Shown here one piece after another: positions 1-10,900 of a stretch of DNA of 64,000 nt. Position 1 is the stretch's first letter, and each line of letters starts with the position of its first letter. The position numbers were made by a program, and so were the translations under genes. The stretch is taken from contig JADFZL010000006.1 of NCBI GenBank assembly GCA_015232575.1, positions 62,001 to 126,000 of the forward strand, in the 5' to 3' direction. Source of the DNA: Candidatus Rifleibacteriota bacterium. GTDB lineage: Bacteria > Muiribacteriota > Ozemobacteria > Ozemobacterales > Ozemobacteraceae. Under the pieces are notes generated by a model. The model had not been told where the DNA came from. It saw only the letters and a list, made by a program, of their open reading frames with translations, and searched no databases.

Positions 1-553
1 AGATAAAGATTGAAAGCTGTCCGCAGATTTCGCAGATTTAAGTGACCAAAAGATTGAAAAGATGGAAAGATTAAGAGCTAACCACGGAATACACGGAATT
101 CACGGAATAAGTGACCAAAAGATGGGAAGATTGGAAAGAGTATCGTTTAAGGTTTGGTGGTATTAGTATGCAAAATCTTAAAAAGTTGACAAATTGGCAT
201 GTGAGAGATCTCCGTAAATGCGAGATTTCTCCCTTAGGCCGAAATGACAAAATATAAATGACCCCTTAATAAAGAATTGCGGAAATTAGTAACCAGGCCC
301 TCTTTTTATATAACGACTGGGAAATGTTTGCCAAACTGTATCGTTGTGAAAAAATATCAAACAATCTTGAATCTTGAAATTCCGTGTATTCCGTGTATTC
401 CGTGGTAAAATCTTTTCCTTTCCTTTCTTCTCTTTTCATATTTTTCCGTGGTTTGGGTGGTTTTATTTGGTGGTTTTGAGTTTGTATTAAGTTAATTTTC
501 TGGTTAGGTCGATTAGTTTAGTGAAATAGGAATGATAAGATTATAAGGCACCT
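1..553. repeat. Repeat-rich intergenic region before ftsE
   Basis: No gene is visible. The stretch holds word-like dispersed repeats: AAGCTGTCCGCAGATT at 14-29, a CACGGAATACACGGAATTCA run near 85-105 and its reverse near 380-412. A longer element at 201-282 recurs in part at 37123-37150, 56002-56029, 57117-57189 and, inverted, at 63255-63283. A TTGACA sits at 186-191, but no good -10 follows at the right distance, so I do not call a promoter. Confidence 0.6.
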
Positions 554-1237
554 ATGATAAAAATTCAGAATGTAACAAAAATTTATTCTAACGGAGTAAG
601 AGCCCTCTCCAACATCAGTCTGAGTGTTGAAGCGGGTGATTTTATGTTCCTCGTTGGGCCAAGCGGAGCAGGAAAAAGCACTTTTCTGAAACTGCTGTTC
701 AGAGAGGATATGCCAACAGAGGGAAAAATCTTCGTGGATGGAAAAGACATCGTAAGCATGGCAGACACACGTGTCCCATTCCTGCGAAGAAATATGGGAA
801 TAGTACTTCAGGATTTCCAGCTCTTGAAACGGCGCACAGTTGCAGAAAACGTTGGATTCAGCCTTCGCGTCCTGGGTGCTTCAGAAGATAAGATAAATTC
901 ACGAGTTCAGGAAGTTCTGGAACAGGTTGGCTTGTCTCATAAAAGACGCATGTATCCTGACGAACTTTCAGGCGGCGAGCAGCAGAGAGTATGTATTGCC
1001 CGAGCCATTGTAAACAATCCGCTTATTCTCATAACCGACGAACCGACCGGAAACCTTGATCCGATGATTTCTCTTGAAATTATGCAGTTGTTCATGGAAA
1101 TTAATGCCAAAGGTACAACAATAATTATGGCTACGCACAATCACTATCTGGTAAACAAGCTGAGAAAAAGAGTAGTAGCTCTTGTTGAAGGAAAGATCGT
1201 TAAAGATGAAGTAAATGGCACTTACGCTTACGAATAA
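554..1237 (+). CDS. ftsE: Cell division ATP-binding protein FtsE
   Basis: ABC-type ATPase of the FtsEX complex, which acts at the inner face of the division site and drives murein hydrolase activation through FtsX and EnvC. The 227 residues are the usual FtsE length. Walker A GPSGAGKST is at residues 35-43, the signature LSGGEQQR near 138-145, and Walker B with ITDEPTGNLDP directly after. The identity is set by the next two genes (FtsX, EnvC-like) rather than by the ATPase alone, which otherwise resembles LolD and MacB ATPases. A 125-bp gap separates it from ftsX. No clear promoter was found upstream. Confidence 0.93.
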   Translation: MIKIQNVTKIYSNGVRALSNISLSVEAGDFMFLVGPSGAGKSTFLKLLFREDMPTEGKIFVDGKDIVSMADTRVPFLRRNMGIVLQDFQLLKRRTVAENVGFSLRVLGASEDKINSRVQEVLEQVGLSHKRRMYPDELSGGEQQRVCIARAIVNNPLILITDEPTGNLDPMISLEIMQLFMEINAKGTTIIMATHNHYLVNKLRKRVVALVEGKIVKDEVNGTYAYE

Positions 1238-1362
1238 TATTCTATCTGGGGCGCAGACGCGCCATCGGGTGTAATACGCGGTGTTAATTCTGCTGGCGGG
1301 ACGCCCGCATTCAGGCTATAATACGATACAAATAACATTTCATTGAAACCAGGTATAAACTG

Positions 1363-2265
1363 ATGATTATTGCAAACGGACTGTATTTTTTTCGCGAAGC
1401 TATTACAAACTGCCGCAGAGCTATTCTCATGACAGGTGTAACTGTTTCATCAATAGCTGTCTCTCTGTTGCTCATCGGTTCATTTTTTCTAGCATCACTT
1501 CATCTGGAATCTTTTCTCAAGCGCCTTCAGAATGAAACAATGATCACTGCATTCTGCAACCACGGTCTTCCCGATAATGATATACAGCGAATTGCCGGAG
1601 CTTTATCAGGGCTCGAAAATGTAGCCGAATGTGTCATAATTTCTCCTGCTGAGGCACTGGCAGACCTGTTTCTTGATAAAGAAGATCAGAAACTTTTTGC
1701 ACAGGTAGAATCAGAAAATCCCCTTCCCTACTCAATGCGTTTGAAAGTTAAATCAGACAAACTTATTGATGAAACAACAAAAAAAATCAAAGCTATCAGC
1801 GGAATAGAAAGTGTACAATATGGAGAAGAAGCGGTAAGGCGATTCAAAGGTATCAGCGACCTGTTCTGGATGGGAACTCTTCTGGTAACAATCTTCCTTG
1901 GACTGGCCTCTTTTTTCATTGTGTACAACACTATTTCTCTTACCCTTTTCCTGAGAAAAGAAGAAATAATAATCATGCGTCTTGTAGGTGCTACAAACTG
2001 GTTTATCAGGATGCCCTTTTTAATTGAAGGTTTGATCCAGGGCATATTAGGTGCCTTTGCATCACTCATACTTCTTCTCGTTTCGTACAAATTTATTGCT
2101 GCAAGAATTGCGCTGCTTGTACCATTTTTCTCAATGGACATTGACTCAACACAACTTTGGAAGATCTTTGCAAAGCTTTTCATGATTGGAATTATCCTTG
2201 GTATTTCAGGGAGTCTCTTTTCATTGAAAGATCTTTCACAGTTTTCAAAAAATGCAGCTAAATAA
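1363..2265 (+). CDS. ftsX: Cell division protein FtsX
   Basis: Integral membrane partner of FtsE. The 300 residues show the FtsX layout: a first membrane segment near 20-47, an extracytoplasmic domain of about 120 residues that in this family contacts the EnvC-type activator, then three membrane segments near 170-197, 215-245 and 268-290 carrying the FtsX permease fold. The segment IIIMRLVGATNWFIRMPF after the second membrane helix is typical of the family. The 3' end overlaps the EnvC-like gene by 14 bp, suggesting coupled translation. Confidence 0.92.
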   Translation: MIIANGLYFFREAITNCRRAILMTGVTVSSIAVSLLLIGSFFLASLHLESFLKRLQNETMITAFCNHGLPDNDIQRIAGALSGLENVAECVIISPAEALADLFLDKEDQKLFAQVESENPLPYSMRLKVKSDKLIDETTKKIKAISGIESVQYGEEAVRRFKGISDLFWMGTLLVTIFLGLASFFIVYNTISLTLFLRKEEIIIMRLVGATNWFIRMPFLIEGLIQGILGAFASLILLLVSYKFIAARIALLVPFFSMDIDSTQLWKIFAKLFMIGIILGISGSLFSLKDLSQFSKNAAK

Positions 2266-3472
2266 TTTATATTCACTATCCGGATTGGCTTTGCTGCTGA
2301 TATTTTCACCTCCCCTTTTTTCGTTGGACTCTGAGAAAAAACCAACTAAAGATGAAAAGATCAAAGTTGATGGGCAGCAAATCCAGAGTCTTCAGGAAGA
2401 ACTCGGAAGTCTGAAGGTTCAGATAGATTTTCTGAATCTGAAACTGCGTGACACAACTCTAAGTCAGAAAAGACTTGAAGAAAAAATTTCAAAAGCTAAA
2501 AAACAATATCAGACACATCAGGAAAATCTTGCAAGTCTGGCAAGTGAATCTGCAGAAATCAATCTGCTGATTGAGAAAGCCTCAAATGAAACCACTTCCC
2601 TCAAACAAAAGACAGAGGAAGCCTTTTTGCATCTTAAAGAAAAGCTTATAAAACTTCACAAAACCAGACAGGCTTCAATGATATCGGATATTTTTTCAGC
2701 ACAGAACGCTCAATCATTTCTTACAAAATACAATTACATGCGTTTTTTCCTTGATCAGGACAGAAGATTATTAAAAAGACTTGCAGATAACCTCGAAAAA
2801 ATCAGAAAAAATGTAATTGCACTTGAAGAGAGAAAGCAAAATCTGAAATCCCTTTCTGAGCAATACAGAGTCACACGTGACGAACTTGCATTGCAGACTT
2901 CACAACTGCTGGCAATGTTGAAAACCCTTGTTCTTGAGAAAAAACTTTTCCTCAAACGTCAGGAAAAAATCAGAGCATCGTCTGATATTCTTGAAAAAGA
3001 AATCGCAAAAATTGAACAGCAGCGAACAACCGAATCGGAAAACCCGAAAAAGCAATCTAAATCAAAGAATACTCCGGATGTTCCGCCAAAAGAGAATGCC
3101 TCTGAAGAGATTCGGTTCATCTGGCCAGTTGCAAATCTTGAAGGACTTGAATTCAAAGATGAAAATAAATCAAGTCTGAATGCTCTTGAAATCAAGCTGA
3201 ATCAACCAGCTGAAGTCAAAGCAGCAGCAAAGGGAAAAGTCCTGTTCAAAGGACCCATGGGCGAATTCGGAAATGTGATTATTCTCGGACATTCAAAAGG
3301 CTATTCTACAGTCTACGGCCGTCTTGATGAGACATGGGTCGGGCTTGGGCAGACTGTTGAAGCAGAAGACCAGATCGGATGCATTAATGGAACCGAAAAT
3401 ATCACGCTGCACTTTGAAATAAGAATGTCCGGACGACGTCAGAACCCATATAAACTCCTTCCCAAACCCTGA
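2252..3472 (+). CDS. EnvC-like murein hydrolase activator (degenerate LytM/M23 domain)
   Basis: Secreted protein of 406 residues: signal peptide (about 1-25), a long coiled coil (about 35-265), a charged linker, and a C-terminal LytM/M23 domain (about 287-400). The domain looks non-catalytic. The first zinc ligands (HxxxD) are replaced by ALEIKLN, the usual YxHL reads YGRL, and HLHFE reads TLHFE. E. coli EnvC is likewise a degenerate LytM protein that activates amidases instead of cutting the wall. Position directly after ftsEX, with overlap, supports that role. An active endopeptidase is unlikely given the lost ligands. Confidence 0.85.
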   Translation: MQLNNLYSLSGLALLLIFSPPLFSLDSEKKPTKDEKIKVDGQQIQSLQEELGSLKVQIDFLNLKLRDTTLSQKRLEEKISKAKKQYQTHQENLASLASESAEINLLIEKASNETTSLKQKTEEAFLHLKEKLIKLHKTRQASMISDIFSAQNAQSFLTKYNYMRFFLDQDRRLLKRLADNLEKIRKNVIALEERKQNLKSLSEQYRVTRDELALQTSQLLAMLKTLVLEKKLFLKRQEKIRASSDILEKEIAKIEQQRTTESENPKKQSKSKNTPDVPPKENASEEIRFIWPVANLEGLEFKDENKSSLNALEIKLNQPAEVKAAAKGKVLFKGPMGEFGNVIILGHSKGYSTVYGRLDETWVGLGQTVEAEDQIGCINGTENITLHFEIRMSGRRQNPYKLLPKP

Positions 3473-3604
3473 TTTAAGTGTTAGTGGGAAGTTTTTGATT
3501 TTATTTTGTTCTAAGAAAACTGTTGCAAGAAACTCGACTGAGAACAATAAAATATGTTAGAATTCAATTCGTCTGTAACTATTGGTTAACAAGGAGCGCG
3601 TCGG

Positions 3605-5110
3605 ATGACCAGATCTTTTTTCAAAAAGGTGTTACCAGCGGTTTTCGCTGTTTCTATGTTATTCTCTGCATCGCTGCAAACGGTTTCTGCATCATCAACT
3701 AATCTTTCTTATTTCAAATCTCTTGATTTGATCAGAAAAGTAATGGATATAATCAAATCTGATTATGTTGAAGAAAACATTGATGAACAAAAATTGATCT
3801 ATGGCGCCATAGAAGGTATTCTTAAAACCCTCGATGATCCATATAGCCGTTTCATGGAACCCAAATCTTTCAAGGAAATGCAAACAGAAACTCAGGGTGA
3901 ATTTGGTGGTCTTGGAATCGTCATAACAATAAAAGGTAAATTGCTGACAGTAATTTCTCCAATAGAAGACACACCAGCTTTCAGAGCCGGAATTAAAGCC
4001 GGAGACTCAATTCTAAAAATAGACGGAAAAGACGTAACTGACATTGCACTTCATGATGCAGTTAAACTTCTGAGAGGTCCTGAGGGAAGCAAAGTTACTA
4101 TTACAGTTCTTCGCGAAGGTGAAAAATCGACAAAAGATTACACTCTTGTCAGGGAAGTCATAAAAATACCCAGCGTTAAATACTGGGTTGTTAAGCCTGA
4201 CATTGGCTACATAAGACTTACACAGTTTATCCAGACAAGTTCAGAAGACCTTGAGAAGGCTATGATAGCACTTGAAAAGCACAAAGTAACAGCTATCATT
4301 CTTGACTTGCGCAATAACCCGGGCGGACTTCTGACTGCGGCAGTTGAAGTCGGAAGAAAGTTTATTCCCAAAGGTGACATTGTTTCAATCAAGGGCCGGG
4401 ATGGCGAAAAAAATACATACAGCTCATTTTTCCAGTCGCATCCGCTTCTTCCTCTTATAATACTGATCAATGAAGGATCAGCCTCTGCTTCCGAAATCGT
4501 TGCTGGCGCAGTAAAAGACAGCAAACGTGGAATTCTTCTGGGCAAGAAAACATTCGGAAAAGGTTCAGTTCAAACTGTTATTTCCCTCAACGATGGATCA
4601 GCAATGGCTTTGACTACAGCTCTTTATTACACTCCAAGCGGAGTCAATATTCATAAAAAGGGAATAGAACCAGACATTGAAGTTGATCTTCCAAGAATTT
4701 CAGACGCTGAGCGTCAGGAAATTGTGAAAACAATTGAAGATGAAGAAAAGCGCGCTCACGATGAATCAAAAAAAGCAACCGGCACAGCTTCAGGCACAGC
4801 GGTTGAATCAACAGCCACTCCGACATCGACAATTGCATCACCTTCATCACCGGCTTCATCAGCCGCACCAGTAAAGCAGCTCGAACCAGAAGCTGATGCT
4901 TCAAATGATGACACCACTGTTTCAGCTGAACCTGCATCTTCAACAGCCGAAGTTGCAAGTCTGAGCGGTTTCATCGAACCCCCGGACAGTTTTACAAAGG
5001 GAAGTATTCAGTATTACGTCATTAATAAATATGATACGCAACTTCAGAGAGCTGTTGACATTCTTAAATCAGCCAATGTATTTCTTCCACTGGTAGACGG
5101 AAAGAAATAA
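3605..5110 (+). CDS. ctpA: Carboxy-terminal processing protease, S41 family (CtpA-type)
   Basis: Periplasmic serine protease with a Ser-Lys dyad. It has a signal peptide (about 1-29), an N-terminal helical region, a PDZ domain (about 95-180) and the S41 catalytic domain. The middle Ser of GSASASEI is residue 294, and Lys319 in FGKGSVQ lies 25 residues later, as in E. coli Prc. An unusual Ser/Thr/Ala/Pro/Glu-rich linker of about 65 residues (about 390-455) precedes a conserved-looking C-terminal tail. The start is supported by AAGGAG about 8 bases upstream of ATG. S41 proteases often sit beside ftsEX-envC and help control wall hydrolases. A strong terminator follows. Confidence 0.93.
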   Translation: MTRSFFKKVLPAVFAVSMLFSASLQTVSASSTNLSYFKSLDLIRKVMDIIKSDYVEENIDEQKLIYGAIEGILKTLDDPYSRFMEPKSFKEMQTETQGEFGGLGIVITIKGKLLTVISPIEDTPAFRAGIKAGDSILKIDGKDVTDIALHDAVKLLRGPEGSKVTITVLREGEKSTKDYTLVREVIKIPSVKYWVVKPDIGYIRLTQFIQTSSEDLEKAMIALEKHKVTAIILDLRNNPGGLLTAAVEVGRKFIPKGDIVSIKGRDGEKNTYSSFFQSHPLLPLIILINEGSASASEIVAGAVKDSKRGILLGKKTFGKGSVQTVISLNDGSAMALTTALYYTPSGVNIHKKGIEPDIEVDLPRISDAERQEIVKTIEDEEKRAHDESKKATGTASGTAVESTATPTSTIASPSSPASSAAPVKQLEPEADASNDDTTVSAEPASSTAEVASLSGFIEPPDSFTKGSIQYYVINKYDTQLQRAVDILKSANVFLPLVDGKK

Positions 5111-5128
5111 TCTGAATGCGGACAATCG

Positions 5129-5154
5129 AAAGGGGGCAATTCTGCCCCCTTTTC
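5129..5154 (+). terminator. Rho-independent terminator after ctpA
   Basis: A perfect stem AAAGGGGGCA / TGCCCCCTTT (5129-5138 and 5143-5152) with loop ATTC and a short T run, 18 bases past the ctpA stop. Confidence 0.85.
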
Positions 5155-5191
5155 TAACACATGCTTTTTCAATACACTATGAGGTGATCTG

Positions 5192-7798
5192 ATGAAACGA
5201 TTAGATTGGATTCTTGCAAAATCTCGAGGCATAATTGCTTCAGTGTCGATATTTCTGATTGTGTTATTTTTTTCAGCTCCCTCACTACTGGCACAGGATG
5301 CCAAACAGCTTAACGAAGAAGGTGTAAAAGCCATCGGGCTGGGTAATTTTCAGGATGCAAGAGATGCGCTTCTGAAAGCAATGAAACTCGACCCAAACTG
5401 GGCAGAGCCTCATTACAACGCTGCAAAGCTTCTCAAACTTGTAAAAAAGTATGATGACAGCAAGAGGCAATTGAAAATTGCTTTTGAACTTGAACCAGGC
5501 AATCAGACATACAGAGATGCCTGGATTGTTTGTTTGAAAGAAGATATTCAGAAAGCAATAGAGGCCGGAAACCTTACTGAAGCAAAATCCCTGAGAGCAA
5601 AGATTGTTGAACTTTCACCGCAGGACTTCGACGCAGCTCTTGAATTGATCCAGGATAAGCAGAAGGCCGGTGATAATGAAGGTGCAAAAAAAATTGCCAA
5701 GGGCATAGCTGAAAAAAACGTAAAATCCATTTCCGAGTATTCTTCTCCAGCCCTTGGACAAATTCTCCTTATTCTGTCAAAACTTGAATTGGCAGAAAAC
5801 GATTACAAAAATGCTAAAATCCACGCTGAAAAAGCTTCAAGCTTTCCAATTCCCGATCAGGGCTCAGCAAAGACTATCCTTAGTGACATTAAAGCAGCTC
5901 TGAATAAAGAGACCGAAGGATATCTCAGAAACGCAAAACGCCTTATGGCAGAATCAGAAAACAATCAGGCACTTGAACAGATTGAAATGGGACTTGCTAT
6001 CGATCCGACAAATGAAGAACTTCTTGCTGAAAAGGAAATGCTTACTTCCAAAGCAGAAGGCAAAGATCTTTTTATTGAAGCAAAAAAACTTGCTGCAGAA
6101 AATAAATGGCTGCAGGCTAGAGATTTTCTTGAAGCAATTGTTGTTGCAGACGATAAAAACACTGAAGCAAAAGCTCTCTTGAATAAATCAATCGCTTACG
6201 AAAAACAGTATCAGGCCAAACTCGGCATTGCAGAACCTCTTCCAAGAAATTTATCCGGATTGGCTGGCCTGGCAGACTCGTTCATTCGCCAGGGGAAAAA
6301 ATTTTCCAGTGGAAGCAATTTCAAAGAGGCCCGATCAGCATACAACAAAGCAATGACCGTAATTGAAATGGACAGCACGCTTACCAAGCTGAAAGCAGAA
6401 ATTCAACCAGATCTTGAAAAGATGGATGCAGTAGATAAAAGCAAAGAAACCTGGGAAAAAGGTGTAGATGCTTATAAAAATCAGGAATGGGAAGAATGCA
6501 TAAAATATCTTGAACTTCTTCCCGCTGACTATGATATTCAGATGCACAGCTTCCTGGCTTACTGCTACTGGAAAAAAGGCGAGAAGGAAAAAGCAAGAGA
6601 ACTTGCACACAAATCAATTAACAGACAGCCCGAAAACAACCGTTCCAGATTCGTCCTCGGAAACATACTCCTGGACGAAGGTGAGAATGCGACAGCATAT
6701 AAAATCCTTAAAGAGATAAAAGACGCCGATCCTGAATATCCTGGAATTGATGACGTTCTTGCCCGTGCCACAGCATTTGCCTGGGGACCAGTTGTAATTC
6801 CAGTGGCTATCGTTCTGCTGCTTCTTTTTACCGCGTGGGTCATTTTTCAAAACCTTCCTGAATACAGAAAAAATGAAGCAATCAGAAGATCAAAAAGTTA
6901 TCTTGCAAAACAAATGCACAAAGAGTGCATCGATGAGCTCAACCGTATAAAGAGACTGCCCAATATTACTCAATATGACGGCGGAGTAATATCAAGATTA
7001 CTTGCACAGGCATATCTTAAAACTGCGGCTTACGACAAGGCAATTGGAGAATGTAAACACCTTCTTGCAATAACTCCCAACGACCCTGAAACCCATCAAT
7101 GGCTTGGATTCGCATATCTTGGAAGAAGAATGCTTTCACCTGAAAGCCTGCCGGAACTTCTGGCTTTGTACAAAACAGAGAAGAAAAACAATGCACTTGT
7201 CGCTCTACTAGGTCAGCATTATATTTCCCAGAAAGCTCATACAAATGAAGGCATTGAAATTCTTGAAAGATGGCTTGAAACCGAGCCCACACACCCGGAA
7301 TTGCTGAAGGTTCTGGGTCGATTTTACCTGCAGAAAGGCCGAACCGACGCTACTGCAATGAAAGTCTTTCAATCTATGATGGCTACAATGAAACCGGAAC
7401 CGGAATTTCTTCTGGGTATCGGAAAAATGCATCTTAAACTCAAAGATGTCGAATCATGTCTTAAAGCATGTGAGCAGGTTCTTTCACTTGACGTCAATAA
7501 TGAAATGGTTCATACCCTTTTGAGAGAAGCCTATAATCAAAAGAATGAACTTCCAGTACTGGTTGAAATATACAGATCCTTCCTCTCGGAAAATCCGTAT
7601 AATGTTGCTTTCCAGAAGGGTCTTACTGAAGCAAACAAACTTATTGAAAGAAATGCCAAAGCAGCGCCGGTTCAAAAACAGAATGTTACTCAAACAGATT
7701 CCGGTGATGTACAGGGAGACATTTCGTGTCCACATTGTTCGACTCCAAACAAGAGCACAGACTACTATTGTCAATCATGCGGAAAACAGATGGGCTGA
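5192..7798 (+). CDS. Membrane-spanning TPR scaffold with C-terminal zinc ribbon
   Basis: 868 residues. A signal-like hydrophobic segment (about 14-34) is followed by TPR repeats (about 40-515), a clear membrane helix (about 528-552, WGPVVIPVAIVLLLLFTAWV), a second TPR block (about 565-810) and a terminal zinc ribbon (CPHC from residue 846, then CQSC). If the N-terminal segment is an anchor or signal, the first TPR block is periplasmic and the second block with the ribbon cytoplasmic, making an envelope-crossing scaffold. GAGGTGAT lies 3 bases before the ATG. The next gene has the same layout without the ribbon. The partner proteins and function are unknown. Confidence 0.75.
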   Translation: MKRLDWILAKSRGIIASVSIFLIVLFFSAPSLLAQDAKQLNEEGVKAIGLGNFQDARDALLKAMKLDPNWAEPHYNAAKLLKLVKKYDDSKRQLKIAFELEPGNQTYRDAWIVCLKEDIQKAIEAGNLTEAKSLRAKIVELSPQDFDAALELIQDKQKAGDNEGAKKIAKGIAEKNVKSISEYSSPALGQILLILSKLELAENDYKNAKIHAEKASSFPIPDQGSAKTILSDIKAALNKETEGYLRNAKRLMAESENNQALEQIEMGLAIDPTNEELLAEKEMLTSKAEGKDLFIEAKKLAAENKWLQARDFLEAIVVADDKNTEAKALLNKSIAYEKQYQAKLGIAEPLPRNLSGLAGLADSFIRQGKKFSSGSNFKEARSAYNKAMTVIEMDSTLTKLKAEIQPDLEKMDAVDKSKETWEKGVDAYKNQEWEECIKYLELLPADYDIQMHSFLAYCYWKKGEKEKARELAHKSINRQPENNRSRFVLGNILLDEGENATAYKILKEIKDADPEYPGIDDVLARATAFAWGPVVIPVAIVLLLLFTAWVIFQNLPEYRKNEAIRRSKSYLAKQMHKECIDELNRIKRLPNITQYDGGVISRLLAQAYLKTAAYDKAIGECKHLLAITPNDPETHQWLGFAYLGRRMLSPESLPELLALYKTEKKNNALVALLGQHYISQKAHTNEGIEILERWLETEPTHPELLKVLGRFYLQKGRTDATAMKVFQSMMATMKPEPEFLLGIGKMHLKLKDVESCLKACEQVLSLDVNNEMVHTLLREAYNQKNELPVLVEIYRSFLSENPYNVAFQKGLTEANKLIERNAKAAPVQKQNVTQTDSGDVQGDISCPHCSTPNKSTDYYCQSCGKQMG

Positions 7799-7903
7799 TT
7801 TTTAACCACGGAATTTCACTGAAATATAGGCAGTTTTGGTTTGGGTTTGAGAGATTTATAACCACGGAATTTAAGACAGGATTGAAGGATTTGGTTTCTT
7901 AGA

Positions 7904-10900
7904 ATGGAAAACAGATATTTTGTAAATATTAGGCTGTCGAAGCGAATAATCGTTTCGGCGGTTTTGGTTTTTTTTCTTTTATTTGTGCAGACAAAACTTT
8001 TTGCACAGACTTCACCTGATTACTCTTCACTTAAGAAGTTTCTTGACGCTAAGATGTACACCGAAGCTTACGCTGAACTTCTGAAATGTGAAATCAACGC
8101 AAAGAATCATGATCCAAAACTGAAGAAACTCAAAAAAGACATGCTTCAGCTCGCAAAAAAGGAAGCTGTGTCACGCGCCCGAGTTCAAAAAAATGATGCA
8201 GTGCTTTTTACGGTTCTCGCTGACATTGATTTCAACGAAGCTCTGGTTGACAATGGTATAAAAAATATTACACAGGCATTTTCCGGAAACCCAAACGATA
8301 TCACCCATTATGTTTTTGCAAAACTGCTTTTTATGAAGGGAAATATCAATCAAAGCTTTGATCAGATGGAAAAGGCACTGCATCTTAATCCGGCGTCCGA
8401 AGCAATATTTGATGATTTTCAGTTTGTCTACCATTCACGTGCTTATGGAGTAGCAGCTGCAAAAAGATTATATTCAAATACAGGATTTGCATCAAGAAAT
8501 ACACCAGTTGCACCGAAATCCGATGTTCCAGTTCCTCCTGAAAGCCCCTTTCAGAATGATCCAACCAGCCAGGCAACTGCAATAAATCCACCACCGCCCG
8601 ACCCGGATGACCCTGAACCACTTCCTGCACCGTCCCAGGCAATTGCAAGTCCGATAAAGACAGTGTCTACACCAATGATTGATGTAAACAAACCAAACCA
8701 GAATATTTCGATGCTTCCGGATGAAATACCAGATTCTCCTGATGACCTTGATTTCAAAATGCCCGATCTGCCGCAAATATCAATAGCATCTGCAAACGGC
8801 AGCAACAGTCCCATTACAGAGACTCTTCTTGATCCGAATCTTGCATCAACTTCAAAGCCTCAGATTACTGCTGTTCCAAAAACTGATCCAAACGGATTAC
8901 CAGACCTTTCTGAATTTGCATTAACTCCTGATCCGTTATCAGCTGAAAACGCCTCTTCATCAGGCGCCTCAGACCCCGAAGACGAAAAGCTCAAAGAACT
9001 TGAAAAACTTATATCAAACGCTAAATCTAAAATAAAAGATGGAAATCTTGATGAGGCAGAAACGCTTCTGGAAAAGGTTCTGAAAGCCAATCCGGAAAAC
9101 CCGGCAGCAAAAGAATTCCAGACAAAGATTTCAGAAATCCGAACACTTGAAAAGAACTTTAAACGCGGAATCGCTTTCTATGAACAGGGCAACTACGATC
9201 AGGCAAAAGATGATCTTCTCAAAGCTTATGAAAGCGATCCAAAAAAATACGAACAGGCAACTTTCTACATCGGAAAAGTCTTATTACTCGGCACAGAAAA
9301 AGACCTTGCAAAATCGCGAGAATATTTCGAAAAGTTTTTGACCCTTTCCGGAACAGACCCTGAACTGAAAAGAGATGTAGAATGGGTAATAATCGGCATA
9401 CTGGCCGATGAAGAGAATTATTCAGAAGCATATAAAAAATTCAATGAATTCGTTGAAAGAGAGCCTGAATATTCCAAAAACCGTGAAACCTATAAAATTC
9501 TCAAATATCGTTTATGGTACAGAAACTTTCAAACAGAGATACTTGCCGGAATAGGAATTTTTGCAGGTGCATTCATCATGGTATTTTTTCTGATGTTCCT
9601 TCCGGCAATCAAATATTTCACATTTGACCCACTGAAAAAAGCGAAACTTGCAGCTGAAAGTGGCGACTGGAGCAAAGCAGCACAGGTGGCAGAAAACGCA
9701 CTTCGCGGCGCAAAACAACCTGTACAAATTGAACGGCAATTTCTGGAAATAGCCGTTGAAGCCAATTTCAATCTCAGAAACTATTTCAAGTGTCAAGATC
9801 ACGCGCGGCATCTGCTCTCACTTTTCGCCGACAATATGATTGCATGGAAATATGTGGCGCAGGCATGTCTGAAGACTAATGATACCGGCGATGATGCTAT
9901 TTCAATGTATGAAACCGCTTATAAGAATAATCCAGAGAACACCGAATATCTGGAAGTTCTTGCAAAACACTATGCAGTTAAAAAAATCTATACTGTCGAA
10001 ACAATGGAAGTAATGGAAAACCTTATGCAGATAAATCCTGCAAACCGTGACATTGCAGTGGCTCTGGCAGAAGCGTATGTTCAGAATAAGCGAATGGATG
10101 AAAAATCTGTCGGAATATTGCAGCAGGCATTAATTCAGAAACCCGGCAATATTCCATTTAAAGAACTTCTTGCACGTACTTTTTCCAAGCTTGGAAAGTA
10201 CCAGGAAGCATCACGTGAATGCATAACCGTTTTAAATTCCAACATTAACAACATGGGAATTCACGTTGTTTACACAACCTGTATGAAAAAAATGAACATG
10301 CTTGATGAAGCAATTCTCCGATACGAAGAGTTTATGAAAAAATTTCCTGGCAATCCGCAGATAACAGAGATTCTCACAGGTTTACGCAAAGATCTTGAAG
10401 CTATGGGCGGAAGTGTCAGAGATTCCTCTGCTGCGGAAATATCGGCATTCTCAGAAGACATGGTAGATGAGAGTATTATGGAATTGCCTGACATGCCAGC
10501 AAAAAAAACCTCTAGTACAAAAGCTGACGTAGATTCTTTTATTGAGCCAATGCCTGAAGATCTATTCAAAAAGGAAAAAGCAGTTCCAATTCCGGATTTT
10601 CTGAAAAAACCGGGCGATCAGCAACAACAGAAGGCATCTGAACCAGCATTTTCGCTTAAGAAGACTAATAAGCCTTCCTTTCAAATCACCCCTACATCTC
10701 AAACACCAGCTCCTAAGCCCAAAGATCAGGGAACCGAGCAAAATTCAACTCAAACGAATGAACTTTCTGAAGCAAGAATAAAAGCTGCTGCTAAAAAGTG
10801 GGATGATGTTGTTAAATTACTTTCTCCAATGTTTGCGACCAGCAGAAAACGAGAAACTGGAGTTCTTCTTGGCGAGGCGTACCTTAACCTCAAGTCTCCA

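Noticed and set aside
554..1237. LolD or MacB identity for the first ATPase
   Set aside because: The adjacent FtsX-type membrane protein and EnvC-like gene settle it as FtsE.
1728..2345. 205-codon minus-strand frame within ftsX
   Set aside because: It is a shadow of ftsX and the start of the EnvC-like gene, which have clear homology and overlap.
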